This document shows positions 1 to 7,430 of a stretch of DNA of 13,397 nt, piece after piece. The position numbers and the translations under genes are program-made. This stretch comes from an uncultured Oscillospiraceae bacterium. Lineage in GTDB: Bacteria; Bacillota; Clostridia; UBA1212; UBA1255. Below the pieces are notes generated by a model. It searched no databases, was not told the origin of the DNA, and saw only the letters and a list, made by a program, of their open reading frames with translations. The stretch is from positions 1 to 13,397 of the forward strand of contig CABQCN010000007.1 of assembly GCA_902462635.1 (NCBI GenBank), read 5' to 3'. Each line of letters opens with the position of its first letter. Within the stretch, counting starts at the first letter, position 1.

Positions 1-152
1 AATACCGTTTCGGTTTTTGCTTCTTCCGCGGTGCCATCCGCAGGATTTTCGCTGCTCTTATTGCGTTCGAGTACGGCCGAGACAATGAAAAAGCCCGCTA
101 TCACCACGGCGATGATGATCAACGATATGATCGTCGTTTTATATTGTTTCAT
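1..152 (-). CDS. DUF4340-like membrane-anchored protein, N-terminus only (runs off left edge)
   Basis: Only about the first 50 codons are inside the window. They read MKQYKTTIISLIIIIAVV and onward: a short basic start, one hydrophobic segment at about residues 7-29, then a polar Ser/Glu/Thr-rich linker. This is a signal-anchor or single-pass membrane protein with the bulk outside the membrane. The start is the ATG at 152. It is preceded by AGGAGAGG at good spacing, and lies 19 bases after the stop of the GldG-like gene, so it belongs to the same operon. In Clostridia the gene after an ATPase/permease/GldG trio is very often a DUF4340 protein; that identity is inferred from position and the N-terminal anchor, not from domain residues, which are outside the window. 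Confidence 0.6.
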   Translation of the reverse strand, partial: MKQYKTTIISLIIIAVVIAGFFIVSAVLERNKSSENPADGTAEEAKTETV

Positions 153-171
153 AAACCCGCATCCTCTCCTA

Positions 172-1662
172 TTACAGATGACGCCTTCTGAGCCAAATCA
201 CGACGCCTACGGCGATAATGGCCAGCGGATAAATAATGACTGAAAATGCGAAAATCCATTTGCTTTTCACATTGTCTACCGTAAGAACGGTCGTCGAATA
301 TGGTTTCGTTTCAATCTCCAGAGACTCCATCGTGTCGTCTCCCATCATCCAGTCGATGCTGTAGAGGAACAGCAGCTCCGAGGATGTATCGGAATATTTC
401 TGGATGTTTTCATCCGTGAGTCCGAGACTGGAACCCATTACCACGGCGCGTGTTCTATGCCCGTCTCCGTAATAATCCCCGCATGCGGCCAGCGTCGCCA
501 CGCCTTTCGTTTCCGCGCCGCTCCCGTAAGCGGTGCTTGTCGCGGAGGAAGAAGTCTGAACCAGGGGAAACGATTCAAAATAGCCGGCGGTACTGAGTAC
601 GTTGATGCTTCTAGAATCAAAAGAAAAGTAACTCTTCTCCAGGTTAATTACGGAGAGCGGCCCGTTTTTCTGCGCGGAGGCCGTGATTACCGAGGATTTT
701 GCCGCCGCTGCAATCCGGTATGCCTCCTCGTCCGATACGATGTCGTTATTGACCGACAAGCCGTAAAGCCCCGAAAGCAGCTCGTTGAAGCGGTCGAGAC
801 GGACGCCCGTCCGATCCGAGTCAAAGGCAAAAAACACCATTCCGCCATTAATAAGCCAGCTGTGCAGCAGATCGTATTCCACCTCGGATAAATCGCGTTT
901 GGGACTCAGGAATACGATCGCGCCGGCGTCTTCCGGAATGGCCTCCACCTGAGAGAGATTGAGTTCCTTTACAAGGATATTCATATTATCCAGATCTTCG
1001 AATATTTTACTGTAGTTGGATTTATCTGTTTCCTGCAGGCCCGTGGATACGTACAGGTTGGGAATCGACTCCCTCGTAACGTATCTGACTGCGGTGCTGA
1101 CCTTCAGTTCTGTCTGATTTCCCGTTGCGTATGTTACCGGGATGATGTTGCTGATATACTGCGTATCCGTCTCAAACATATCGTTCGCCGCGATGCGCTT
1201 CGTGCGTTTTCCGCTTTTTACGATATAATCCCCTTCCGAATAAGCCGCCGCATTCGCCTGCCCCACCGTGTCGTTGATGATATTGGGATTGCTGTCGAGC
1301 GATACGTAAGAAACCGTTACGCGCGAATATGCGTCATAAAGGTCCAGAATCCGGATGACTTCCGCCCGCTTCGTATCCGCCATGCCTTTGACGCGGTCAT
1401 AAAGTGCGATGATTTCCACATCTTCGTTCAGATTCTTTAAAATTTCTTTCGTTTCAGACGTAATGGAGAACTGGTCGTTGGCGGTCAGGTCTACCGACAT
1501 GGGAAGCCGTTCCAACAATACGTTTACCACGATGAATACGATCAAAACCGCCGCAATCAGCAGGATATACCCGATCCCGTAATTGAGCCGCCGTTTGAAC
1601 AGGCTTCCGGATTTTTGTTCCGCATGTTCCTTATCGTTTTTATTTTTTTCTTTTTTCCACAT
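172..1662 (-). CDS. GldG-family ABC-transporter-associated protein
   Basis: A 496-residue protein with a basic, Lys-rich cytoplasmic start, a transmembrane segment at about 29-50, a large extracytoplasmic region and a second transmembrane segment at about 468-491 followed by a short RRRHL tail. After the first helix comes the stretch VDLTANDQFSITSETKEIL, typical of the GldG/ABC_transp_aux family. In gliding Bacteroidota GldG works with the GldA ATPase and GldF permease; in Clostridia the equivalent cluster is common but its substrate is unknown, and no gliding role should be assumed. It sits 29 bases after the permease gene and 19 before the DUF4340-like gene, so it is the third gene of one operon. 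The start ATG at 1662 is preceded by GAAAGGAAC. Family assignment is good; biochemical role is open. Confidence 0.85.
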   Translation of the reverse strand: MWKKEKNKNDKEHAEQKSGSLFKRRLNYGIGYILLIAAVLIVFIVVNVLLERLPMSVDLTANDQFSITSETKEILKNLNEDVEIIALYDRVKGMADTKRAEVIRILDLYDAYSRVTVSYVSLDSNPNIINDTVGQANAAAYSEGDYIVKSGKRTKRIAANDMFETDTQYISNIIPVTYATGNQTELKVSTAVRYVTRESIPNLYVSTGLQETDKSNYSKIFEDLDNMNILVKELNLSQVEAIPEDAGAIVFLSPKRDLSEVEYDLLHSWLINGGMVFFAFDSDRTGVRLDRFNELLSGLYGLSVNNDIVSDEEAYRIAAAAKSSVITASAQKNGPLSVINLEKSYFSFDSRSINVLSTAGYFESFPLVQTSSSATSTAYGSGAETKGVATLAACGDYYGDGHRTRAVVMGSSLGLTDENIQKYSDTSSELLFLYSIDWMMGDDTMESLEIETKPYSTTVLTVDNVKSKWIFAFSVIIYPLAIIAVGVVIWLRRRHL

Positions 1663-1691
1663 AGGTTTCTGTTCCTTTCAATAGCGGCGCT

Positions 1692-2405
1692 TCAATTCCA
1701 GCGTTTTCTTTCCAGATTGATGTAGGTCATAAATACGAGCATCGCCGAAAATGTAATATAATAAATGAGCGAAGCGAAATTAAAAGATCCCACCGTGAAA
1801 TCCTGATACCGCGCCAGCGGCGCCAGCCATTGCAGCGCGGCGCCGAACGCCGTTCCGAGCGAAGCGCCGATCGACTGCAGGAAATAGAATATAATCAACG
1901 TTACGATTCCGGCTACCGCCGCCACCGCTTGGCTTTCCGTAAAAGAAGATACGAAGAGGCTGATCGCCAGGTAAGAAATTCCCAGCAAAACGAATCCGAT
2001 ATAGCTGCCGAAATCCTGCGCCGTTCCCAGAATCGCGCCGTCTTCCGCCAGGAAGGCGATCAGGATCGGGAAGAGAAACGTCAGCAGCGTCATGATCAGA
2101 AACAGGGTAACGGAAGCAAAGTATTTGCCGGTCACGATTTTCCACATCGGAACCGGGCACGTTCTGAGCAGCACTTCCGTTCCGTTTTTCTTTTCATCCG
2201 ACAAAAGCTTCATCGTCATGATCGGTATGATGAAGGTCAGGAACACGCCGATGGAACTGAGCGTTACGGAAAACTGCGCGGACGCATTCAGAATGCTGTT
2301 CACCCAGAACATCAGCCCAACGATCGCCATAAAAAATCCCATGATACAATACGCTACGGGAGAACGGAAATAAGACGCCATCTCCCTCTTATAAATCGTA
2401 AACAT
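1692..2405 (-). CDS. ABC-2 type permease, GldF-like
   Basis: A hydrophobic protein of 237 residues from the ATG at 2405, beginning MFTIYKREMASYFRSPVAY, the usual opening of ABC-2 permeases that carry an N-terminal cytoplasmic helix. About six membrane-spanning stretches can be seen, the last just before the short basic ERKRWN tail. It is the membrane partner of the ATPase encoded immediately upstream (gap 20 bases) and of the GldG-like protein downstream. An in-frame GTG lies three codons earlier at 2414, but the AAAGGTG ribosome-binding sequence would be only about one base from it and is about 10 bases from the ATG, so the ATG is preferred. Substrate is unknown. Confidence 0.85.
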   Translation of the reverse strand: MFTIYKREMASYFRSPVAYCIMGFFMAIVGLMFWVNSILNASAQFSVTLSSIGVFLTFIIPIMTMKLLSDEKKNGTEVLLRTCPVPMWKIVTGKYFASVTLFLIMTLLTFLFPILIAFLAEDGAILGTAQDFGSYIGFVLLGISYLAISLFVSSFTESQAVAAVAGIVTLIIFYFLQSIGASLGTAFGAALQWLAPLARYQDFTVGSFNFASLIYYITFSAMLVFMTYINLERKRWN

Positions 2406-2425
2406 AAATAACACGCACCTTTGGT

Positions 2426-3385
2426 TTAATCCGTTTCAGGGGAGCTTTGCTCCTTGCTGACGATATCGATAAATATTTCTTCCAGTGTCCGGCCGAGCGG
2501 ACGCAGTTCGATCACAGCCATGTTCGCATGCGCGACCGCATTGAACACGCTCCGCCTGACATCGCTTTTCTTTTCTGATTCCACATTGAACAGGAACGCG
2601 TCTTTGTCGACGCGCACGAAATCCACCCGCCGCACGCCGTCCACGCCCTGCAGCACTTTCTGGATCTCCGGTTTGCCGCTGCCGCCCACGACGCTGATCA
2701 TAAATTTATTGACGGTCCCTTCCGCGGCGGTAAAATCGGAAACGGAACCCGACGCCGCCAGTCTGCCTTTATTGATAACGGCCACCGTGCTGCATACGGC
2801 GTTGACCTCCTGCAGGATATGCGTACTCAATATGATCGTATGTTCATGGCGCAGAGCGCCGATCAATTTACGGATCTCGATAATTTGTTTGGGATCCAGC
2901 CCTACGGTCGGCTCGTCCAGCACGAGCACCTGCGGATTTCCCACAAGCGCCTGCGCGACGCCGACTCTTTGTTTGTATCCCTTGGAAAGATTCTTGATCA
3001 GACGGTCTTTCATATCGCCGATTTTGACGAGATATAAGATCTCGTCCAGCTGGCGCTTGCGCTGCCGCAGCGGGACGTTTTTCAAATCGCAGATAAAACG
3101 CAGATATTCGATCACCGTCATATCGTAATACAGCGGCGGCTGTTCCGGCAGATATCCGATCAGGCTTTTTGCCTCTTTGGGGGAGTCCATGATGTCGTAT
3201 CCCCCGACCGACACCGTTCCCGACGTGGCCGATATATATCCGGTCAAAACGTTCATCGTGGTCGACTTTCCGGCGCCGTTCGGTCCCAGAAAACCCAGAA
3301 TTTCACCTTTTTTGATTGTCAACGTAATGTCGTCGACAGCCCGTATTTGCCCGTATCGTTTCGTGAGATTTTTTATCTCAATCAT
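2426..3385 (-). CDS. ABC transporter ATP-binding protein, GldA/CcmA-type
   Basis: A 319-residue ATPase. Visible motifs are Walker A GPNGAGKST at 34-42, the Q-loop region GYLPEQPPLY around 77-86, the signature LSKGYKQR at 133-140, Walker B VLVLDEP at 153-159 and the H-loop histidine at 189 in ILSTH. The C-terminal 110 residues form an extra domain seen in drug/export-type ABC ATPases. It would energise the permease encoded next. The start is the ATG at 3385, preceded by GGAGGTC at 7 bases; an upstream in-frame ATG at 3412 would place that ribosome-binding site inside the gene, so it is rejected. It is the first gene of the ABC/permease/GldG/DUF4340 operon. I found no strong promoter in front of it: a TATACT at 3456-3461 lacks a good -35 partner. 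Confidence 0.93.
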   Translation of the reverse strand: MIEIKNLTKRYGQIRAVDDITLTIKKGEILGFLGPNGAGKSTTMNVLTGYISATSGTVSVGGYDIMDSPKEAKSLIGYLPEQPPLYYDMTVIEYLRFICDLKNVPLRQRKRQLDEILYLVKIGDMKDRLIKNLSKGYKQRVGVAQALVGNPQVLVLDEPTVGLDPKQIIEIRKLIGALRHEHTIILSTHILQEVNAVCSTVAVINKGRLAASGSVSDFTAAEGTVNKFMISVVGGSGKPEIQKVLQGVDGVRRVDFVRVDKDAFLFNVESEKKSDVRRSVFNAVAHANMAVIELRPLGRTLEEIFIDIVSKEQSSPETD

Positions 3386-3424
3386 GCAATCTGACCTCCG
3401 AAATTCATGCATTTTTAGTATTTA

Positions 3425-3453
3425 AAAGCACATGCCGCGCGATTAAGTGCTTT
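3425..3453 (-). terminator. Possible weak intrinsic terminator after the capD-like gene
   Basis: In the 126 bases between the CapD-like stop and the ABC ATPase start, AAAGCAC (3453-3447 on the minus strand) can pair with GTGCTTT (3431-3425) around a 15-base loop. The 3' arm runs into TTTTAAAT, so the T-tract is short. The stem is nearly symmetrical and could act in either direction. It is weaker than the hairpin at 12478. It might instead lie in the leader of the ABC operon. Confidence 0.35.
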
Positions 3454-3511
3454 AAAGTATATAAAAGGATATTGTATTGCGCATGTCTCCGGAAGAAATT
3501 TTTTTGAATAT

Positions 3512-5443
3512 TCAATTAACTTTCGCTGAACTATATACCTTTTTCTCCATATTTCGTTCCGGCCGGTACGTGGGGACATTCCTTTTCAGGCACGCTATGA
3601 TCTCGTCTTCCGAAAGCGTGGCGAGCGCCTGCCGCAGATCCTCAAGGATCGCCTCGACTTCTTCCCAGGAAACATTCGAAGGGCTTCCGACAAAAATACC
3701 GTCGTGAGATGTTTCCGACGTTCCTTCTTCATCCTGAAGCAGCTCTTCGTATAATTTTTCTCCGGGGCGCAGTCCTGTAAATTCAATCTTCATATCGACG
3801 CCGGGCGTATAGCCGGAAATACGGATCATGTCCATTGCAAGGTCGAGTATTTTAACGGGCTTTCCCATGTCCAGCACAAATATTTCACCGCCGTTCGCCA
3901 TCGAACCCGCTTGGATGACGAGACGGGCCGCCTCCGGAATGGTCATGAAAAACCGCGTAATTTCCGGATGCGTAACGGTCACCGGGCCGCCGCTTTCAAT
4001 CTGGCGTTTAAAAAGCGGAACGACGCTGCCGTTGCTGTTCAATACGTTTCCGAAGCGGACGGCCACAAATTTGGTGCTGCTTTTCTGCGCATATGCCTGT
4101 ACGACCAGCTCCGCAAGGCGTTTGGTCGTCCCCATAACATTCGTCGGATTGACCGCTTTATCCGTGGAAATCAGCACGAACGTTTTAACACGGTTCAAAT
4201 CCGCAGCTTTCGCAACGTTATATGTGCCAAACACATTGTTTTTGATCGCCTCTCCGGGGGACTCTTCCATGAACGGAACGTGTTTATGCGCCGCGGCATG
4301 GAAGATGACGTCCGGGCGTTCCGTTTGACAAATCTGATTTATGCGGTCGAATTCGCGGACCGAACCGATGTAGGAAACGATTTTCAGCTCCTGATCCAGC
4401 CGCAGGTTGATCGTGAGTTCGCTGATCAGGTCGTACATATTATTTTCATAAATATCAAACAGAACAAGCTTCCGGGGTTTGAATCTGACAATCTGGCGGC
4501 AGAGTTCCGATCCGATCGATCCCCCGGCCCCGGTGACGAGGATCGTCATATCCCGGATGTATCCGTTGACGTCGTCAAGATTGAGATTCGTTTCTTTTCT
4601 GCCGAGCAGGTCGTTGACGTCGATATTGCGGATATTGCGGTATAAATTTTCGTTTTCTATAATCATGTCATATAACAGCGGAAGGATCTTCAGCTTACAG
4701 CCCAACGTCTTGCATTTATTGACCATTTCCGCCTGATGCTCTCCCGTCACAGATGGCACGGCGATAATAATCGTTTTGATGGCGTGATCGTCGACCACCT
4801 TCTGCAGATTGCTGCCCGGGCCGTATATCTTCACGCCGTTCAGCCGCCCGCCGGCTTTCTGCGGATCATCGTCATAATAACAGCAGACCTTGTACCCAAG
4901 TCCCGGATTGCGCAAAAATTCTTTGTAAAGCGTGCTTCCGGCTTGTCCCGCCCCGTAAATCATGACGTTCTCATTCTTTTTGCTCTTATCGGTTCTGTAT
5001 TTCAGTTGATAGCGCAGCACGGTTACGGCGCGCGGCGCGCAGCGTATGAGGCAGACTTCCAGCAGAATGAGGATCGATGCGAGCACGATCACGCTGTAAT
5101 GAAAAGATGGTAAATTTTTGAAAATATTGTCAAAAAAGAAATTCAGCGTCACAGAGAAAATAAACGATGTGAGATTTGCAAAAAAAATCGTGAAAAGATC
5201 GGGAAATGAAATCTGCCGCAGCGAGATATTATACATATCGAAAAGAAAATAAATAATCAGATATACCGCGGCAACGGCGCAAAGAAGCGGCAGATAGGAA
5301 ACCAAATCCAGCGCGGGAACCGCACGATATTCCGTCAGATTCAAATTCCACAACAAAAAGCAGAGCGCATATCCCGAAAAGATCGCAATCAGGTCGATCG
5401 GAACAAGCAATAAATATTTCAATTTAAAACGCAAAAGAATCAT
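3512..5443 (-). CDS. Membrane-bound nucleotide-sugar 4,6-dehydratase (CapD/PglF/WbpM type)
   Basis: A 643-residue polysaccharide-biosynthesis enzyme of the extended SDR group. The N-terminal 140 residues hold about four membrane helices. A first Rossmann-type region starts at MIYGAGQAGS (161-170) and the catalytic Rossmann fold at TGAGGSIG (304-311). The active-site stretch STDKAVNPTNVMGTTK (426-441) has Met437 where classical SDRs have Tyr, with Lys441 four residues on; the Met form is known from WbpM-like enzymes. These enzymes convert UDP-GlcNAc to the 4-keto-6-deoxy sugar at the inner membrane face, the first step to bacillosamine, QuiNAc or FucNAc-type sugars; the exact product here is inferred. 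Length fits the family. It stands alone with its own consensus promoter. The six-G tract before the ATG at 5443 is unusually close (one base), so a TTG at 5434 is a possible alternative start. Confidence 0.92.
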   Translation of the reverse strand: MILLRFKLKYLLLVPIDLIAIFSGYALCFLLWNLNLTEYRAVPALDLVSYLPLLCAVAAVYLIIYFLFDMYNISLRQISFPDLFTIFFANLTSFIFSVTLNFFFDNIFKNLPSFHYSVIVLASILILLEVCLIRCAPRAVTVLRYQLKYRTDKSKKNENVMIYGAGQAGSTLYKEFLRNPGLGYKVCCYYDDDPQKAGGRLNGVKIYGPGSNLQKVVDDHAIKTIIIAVPSVTGEHQAEMVNKCKTLGCKLKILPLLYDMIIENENLYRNIRNIDVNDLLGRKETNLNLDDVNGYIRDMTILVTGAGGSIGSELCRQIVRFKPRKLVLFDIYENNMYDLISELTINLRLDQELKIVSYIGSVREFDRINQICQTERPDVIFHAAAHKHVPFMEESPGEAIKNNVFGTYNVAKAADLNRVKTFVLISTDKAVNPTNVMGTTKRLAELVVQAYAQKSSTKFVAVRFGNVLNSNGSVVPLFKRQIESGGPVTVTHPEITRFFMTIPEAARLVIQAGSMANGGEIFVLDMGKPVKILDLAMDMIRISGYTPGVDMKIEFTGLRPGEKLYEELLQDEEGTSETSHDGIFVGSPSNVSWEEVEAILEDLRQALATLSEDEIIACLKRNVPTYRPERNMEKKVYSSAKVN

Positions 5444-5470
5444 GCCCCCCTATTAAAACATGCAGTAAAT

Positions 5471-5499
5471 ATTATACTGTTGCGGGCTTCTTCTGTCAA
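5471..5499 (-). promoter_or_regulatory. Exact-consensus sigma-A promoter for the capD-like gene
   Basis: On the minus strand TTGACA (5499-5494) and TATAAT (5476-5471) are separated by exactly 17 bases, a perfect match to the vegetative consensus. Transcription would start near 5464, giving a leader of about 20 bases. The -35 box begins only two bases after the dehydrogenase stop codon, and no terminator lies between, so read-through from the pheST operon can also contribute. Confidence 0.9.
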
Positions 5500-5501
5500 C
5501 G

Positions 5502-6275
5502 TCACGTTTTGCTCATTTTCATAACTAAATTATGAGGCAGCAATTTGGCGAGGACCCTGTAAAATTTATAAAAAAGCCGCGGCGTATAGACGCACTTTCC
5601 TCTCTTCGCATATTTCACCGCATTCTCCGCCACCATACGCGGATCGCAATAAGGAAGCGTTTCGAATGCTTTCGACTTGCCGCCGCTGATGCCAGCAACA
5701 TCCAGGAACTCGGTACGCATCGGACTCGGGCAGACTGCGAGCACATGGATCCCTTTCGGTTTCAGTTCAACATGCAGTCCCTTCGTAAAACTGAGCACAT
5801 ACGCCTTCGTCGCGCTGTATACCGTCATCCGCGGCGTCGGCGCGAAGGAGGCGATCGAGCAGGTGTTGATAACATAGCTTCCCGCGCCCATATATTTTAC
5901 AACGATCGCGGCGACCGCCGTGAGCGCCCGCACATTCAGGTCCGTCATCCGGATCTGCCCATCCGCGGGCATCTCGGCGATGTTGCCGAGGACGCCGCAG
6001 CCGGCGTTGTTGATCAGAACCCTGACGTCCGCTTCCGCGGCTTTCAGCATATTTTCCAGCTCATCATACGCCGTTTTTTCGGTAAGATCCATGGAAACCG
6101 CCTTGATCTTTCCGGCGGTACCGCCGCATTCCGCAGCCGCCTCCGCAAGTTTCTCCCGCCGCCGCGCGATGATCCAGATCTCATCGAATTCCGCGGAATC
6201 CGGCAGCAGCGCTTTTAAAAATTCTCTGCCCAGGCCGGAAGACGCGCCCGTTATGATTGCGATTTTTTTTGCCAT
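5502..6275 (-). CDS. Short-chain dehydrogenase/reductase, classical SDR
   Basis: A 257-residue SDR. It shows the cofactor motif TGASSGLG (9-16), ARRR (37-40, basic residues suggesting NADP preference), NNAG (89-92), a catalytic serine in the NTCSIAS stretch (about 140), and the YxxxK pair Tyr153/Lys157 in VYSATKAYVLSF. CPSPMRTEF (182-190) replaces the usual PG loop. It is an NAD(P)-dependent oxidoreductase of the YqjQ/DltE-like broad group; the substrate cannot be read from sequence. The ATG at 6275 has AGAAGGGA eight bases upstream; an in-frame TTG at 6296 would swallow that site. It follows the helical unknown gene by 25 bases and is the last gene of the pheST transcript. Confidence 0.9.
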   Translation of the reverse strand: MAKKIAIITGASSGLGREFLKALLPDSAEFDEIWIIARRREKLAEAAAECGGTAGKIKAVSMDLTEKTAYDELENMLKAAEADVRVLINNAGCGVLGNIAEMPADGQIRMTDLNVRALTAVAAIVVKYMGAGSYVINTCSIASFAPTPRMTVYSATKAYVLSFTKGLHVELKPKGIHVLAVCPSPMRTEFLDVAGISGGKSKAFETLPYCDPRMVAENAVKYAKRGKCVYTPRLFYKFYRVLAKLLPHNLVMKMSKT

Positions 6276-6300
6276 TTCGAAATTCCCTTCTTTCAATAAA

Positions 6301-7209
6301 TTATAAAATAAATTTCAGCCCGTCCCGGATCTCCGCCGCACGTTCGTCCGCGGATGCCAGCTCCGGCTTTTGATCACAGAGTGCGGTAAAATATTTTGCA
6401 GCCGCACGGGCGTCGGCATATTCGCTGAGTCCGTCGTTGTTTTCTGCCGGTTTCAGCAGTCCCGCAAAGATATCGCAGATCCCGTGAAACAATTCCCGCT
6501 CTTCTTCCGGGGAGAATTTTCCCTCCAGAAGCTGGGAAAGCACCTCCGCCATTCTTCCTTTTGTCGCGCAGACATTGGAAAGATAAGAAAGCCCCACGGT
6601 ATTTTCGCAGCCGTATTTGACCGCCCACAGCCGCACGGCGGGATCTGTATAATCCAGTTCATAGAGAATGGAAATTTTACCCCACCCCTGTACGTTCCCC
6701 GCCAGGGAAAGGAGATATGCGTTCCGCGCGGCGTTGTCCAGCAGACGGACGGCCGTCCCTGCCACATACAGCGTGAATTCGTCATGGATTCCCAGCGGTT
6801 TTAAAAGTTCCAGATCATCGGGATTTCCGCAGATTCCGAGCAGGGCGATTCCGATTTTGACCGGCTCGCGCTTCTCTCCGCGCAGCGCAAGATCCAGCTT
6901 GAGCGCGATACAGATCGAGCAAAGCGGATCGGCGAGGGAAATGGCGGAATATTTGGTTAAGGATTTCATCAATTTCGCGGCGTGCGCTTTCGAGGGACGC
7001 AGCGCCTGTTTTTTCACCCGGTTCGCAATACGGTAATTTACGACGACATGCTGCTTGATCCGCGAATCCGTCCGCAGCAGGATCCCTTCGAACGCGCCGG
7101 GCACCCAGGCTTCGCCCGGCCGCAGGTGCAGGTCTCCGCTGTCAGGCAGCCGGCTGCCGGCAGCGGGTTCCTGCGCATTTTGTTCTTTCAAGAATTCGTA
7201 AATACTCAT
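6301..7209 (-). CDS. Conserved-looking helical protein of unknown function
   Basis: A 302-residue soluble protein that I do not recognise. It has no signal peptide or membrane segment. After a polar 60-residue start (with LRPGEAWVPGAFEGILLR) it is mostly amphipathic helices rich in Ala, Leu and Lys, with repeating units such as DPLCSICIALKLDLAL, GIALLGICGNPDDLELLKPLG and DPAVRLWAVKYGCENTVGLSYL. That layout is reminiscent of HEAT/armadillo-like scaffolds, which would suggest protein binding rather than catalysis; this is an impression from composition, not a domain match. The ATG at 7209 is preceded by CGGAG at six bases. It starts 11 bases after the end of pheT and is followed by the dehydrogenase after 25 bases, so it is co-transcribed with both. 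Confidence 0.75.
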   Translation of the reverse strand: MSIYEFLKEQNAQEPAAGSRLPDSGDLHLRPGEAWVPGAFEGILLRTDSRIKQHVVVNYRIANRVKKQALRPSKAHAAKLMKSLTKYSAISLADPLCSICIALKLDLALRGEKREPVKIGIALLGICGNPDDLELLKPLGIHDEFTLYVAGTAVRLLDNAARNAYLLSLAGNVQGWGKISILYELDYTDPAVRLWAVKYGCENTVGLSYLSNVCATKGRMAEVLSQLLEGKFSPEEERELFHGICDIFAGLLKPAENNDGLSEYADARAAAKYFTALCDQKPELASADERAAEIRDGLKFIL

Positions 7210-7220
7210 GTTAGGCTCCG

Positions 7221-7430
7221 TTATCTGAGAGCGGCTCCGAATTTGGTCTCCAAGCCGTTCAGAATCTTTTTCATAAATTTATTGACGTCTTCATCCGTAA
7301 GGGTTTTGGAGGCGTCGCGGAAGGTAAGCGCGTATGCGAGACTTTTTTTGCCTGCAGGCACCTGCGCGCCGATATAGCAGTCGAACAGCGCGCAGCGCTC
7401 CAGCGATTTTCCGCCGCGTTCACGAATCAT
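7221..7430 (-). CDS. pheT: C-terminal FDX-ACB domain of PheT, separated by a frame change
   Basis: Sixty-nine codons from an ATG at 7430 encode the rest of the phenylalanyl-tRNA synthetase beta chain. KSLERCALFDCYIGAQVPAG, KKSLAYALTFRD and TLTDEDVN match the ferredoxin-fold anticodon-binding domain that closes bacterial PheT, ending in the expected GAALR. The N-terminal strand of this same domain (FPAVSRDLAVVLDAEIPAG) is in the preceding frame. The ATG shares bases with the upstream TGA (ATGA, 7430-7427). Either one base (or 4 or 7) was lost here, by mutation or sequence error, or the piece is made separately by coupled re-initiation. No independent ribosome-binding sequence is obvious. The simplest reading is a frameshifted pheT. 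Confidence 0.8.
   Translation of the reverse strand: MIRERGGKSLERCALFDCYIGAQVPAGKKSLAYALTFRDASKTLTDEDVNKFMKKILNGLETKFGAALR

Noticed and set aside
457..891. Long plus-strand frames opposite the minus-strand genes (also 3911-4645, 8120-9082, 9842-10474)
   Set aside because: They are antisense shadows of well-supported genes, with Arg-rich chance composition and no motifs.
3386..3511. Promoter for the ABC operon at TATACT 3456-3461
   Set aside because: There is no acceptable -35 box 16 to 18 bases upstream, and it overlaps the hairpin at 3425-3453. Not strong enough to list as a promoter.
7427..7429. TGA recoded as selenocysteine or tryptophan in pheT
   Set aside because: The reading frame after the TGA does not continue the FDX-ACB domain; the matching sequence is in the other frame, and other genes here use TGA as a normal stop.
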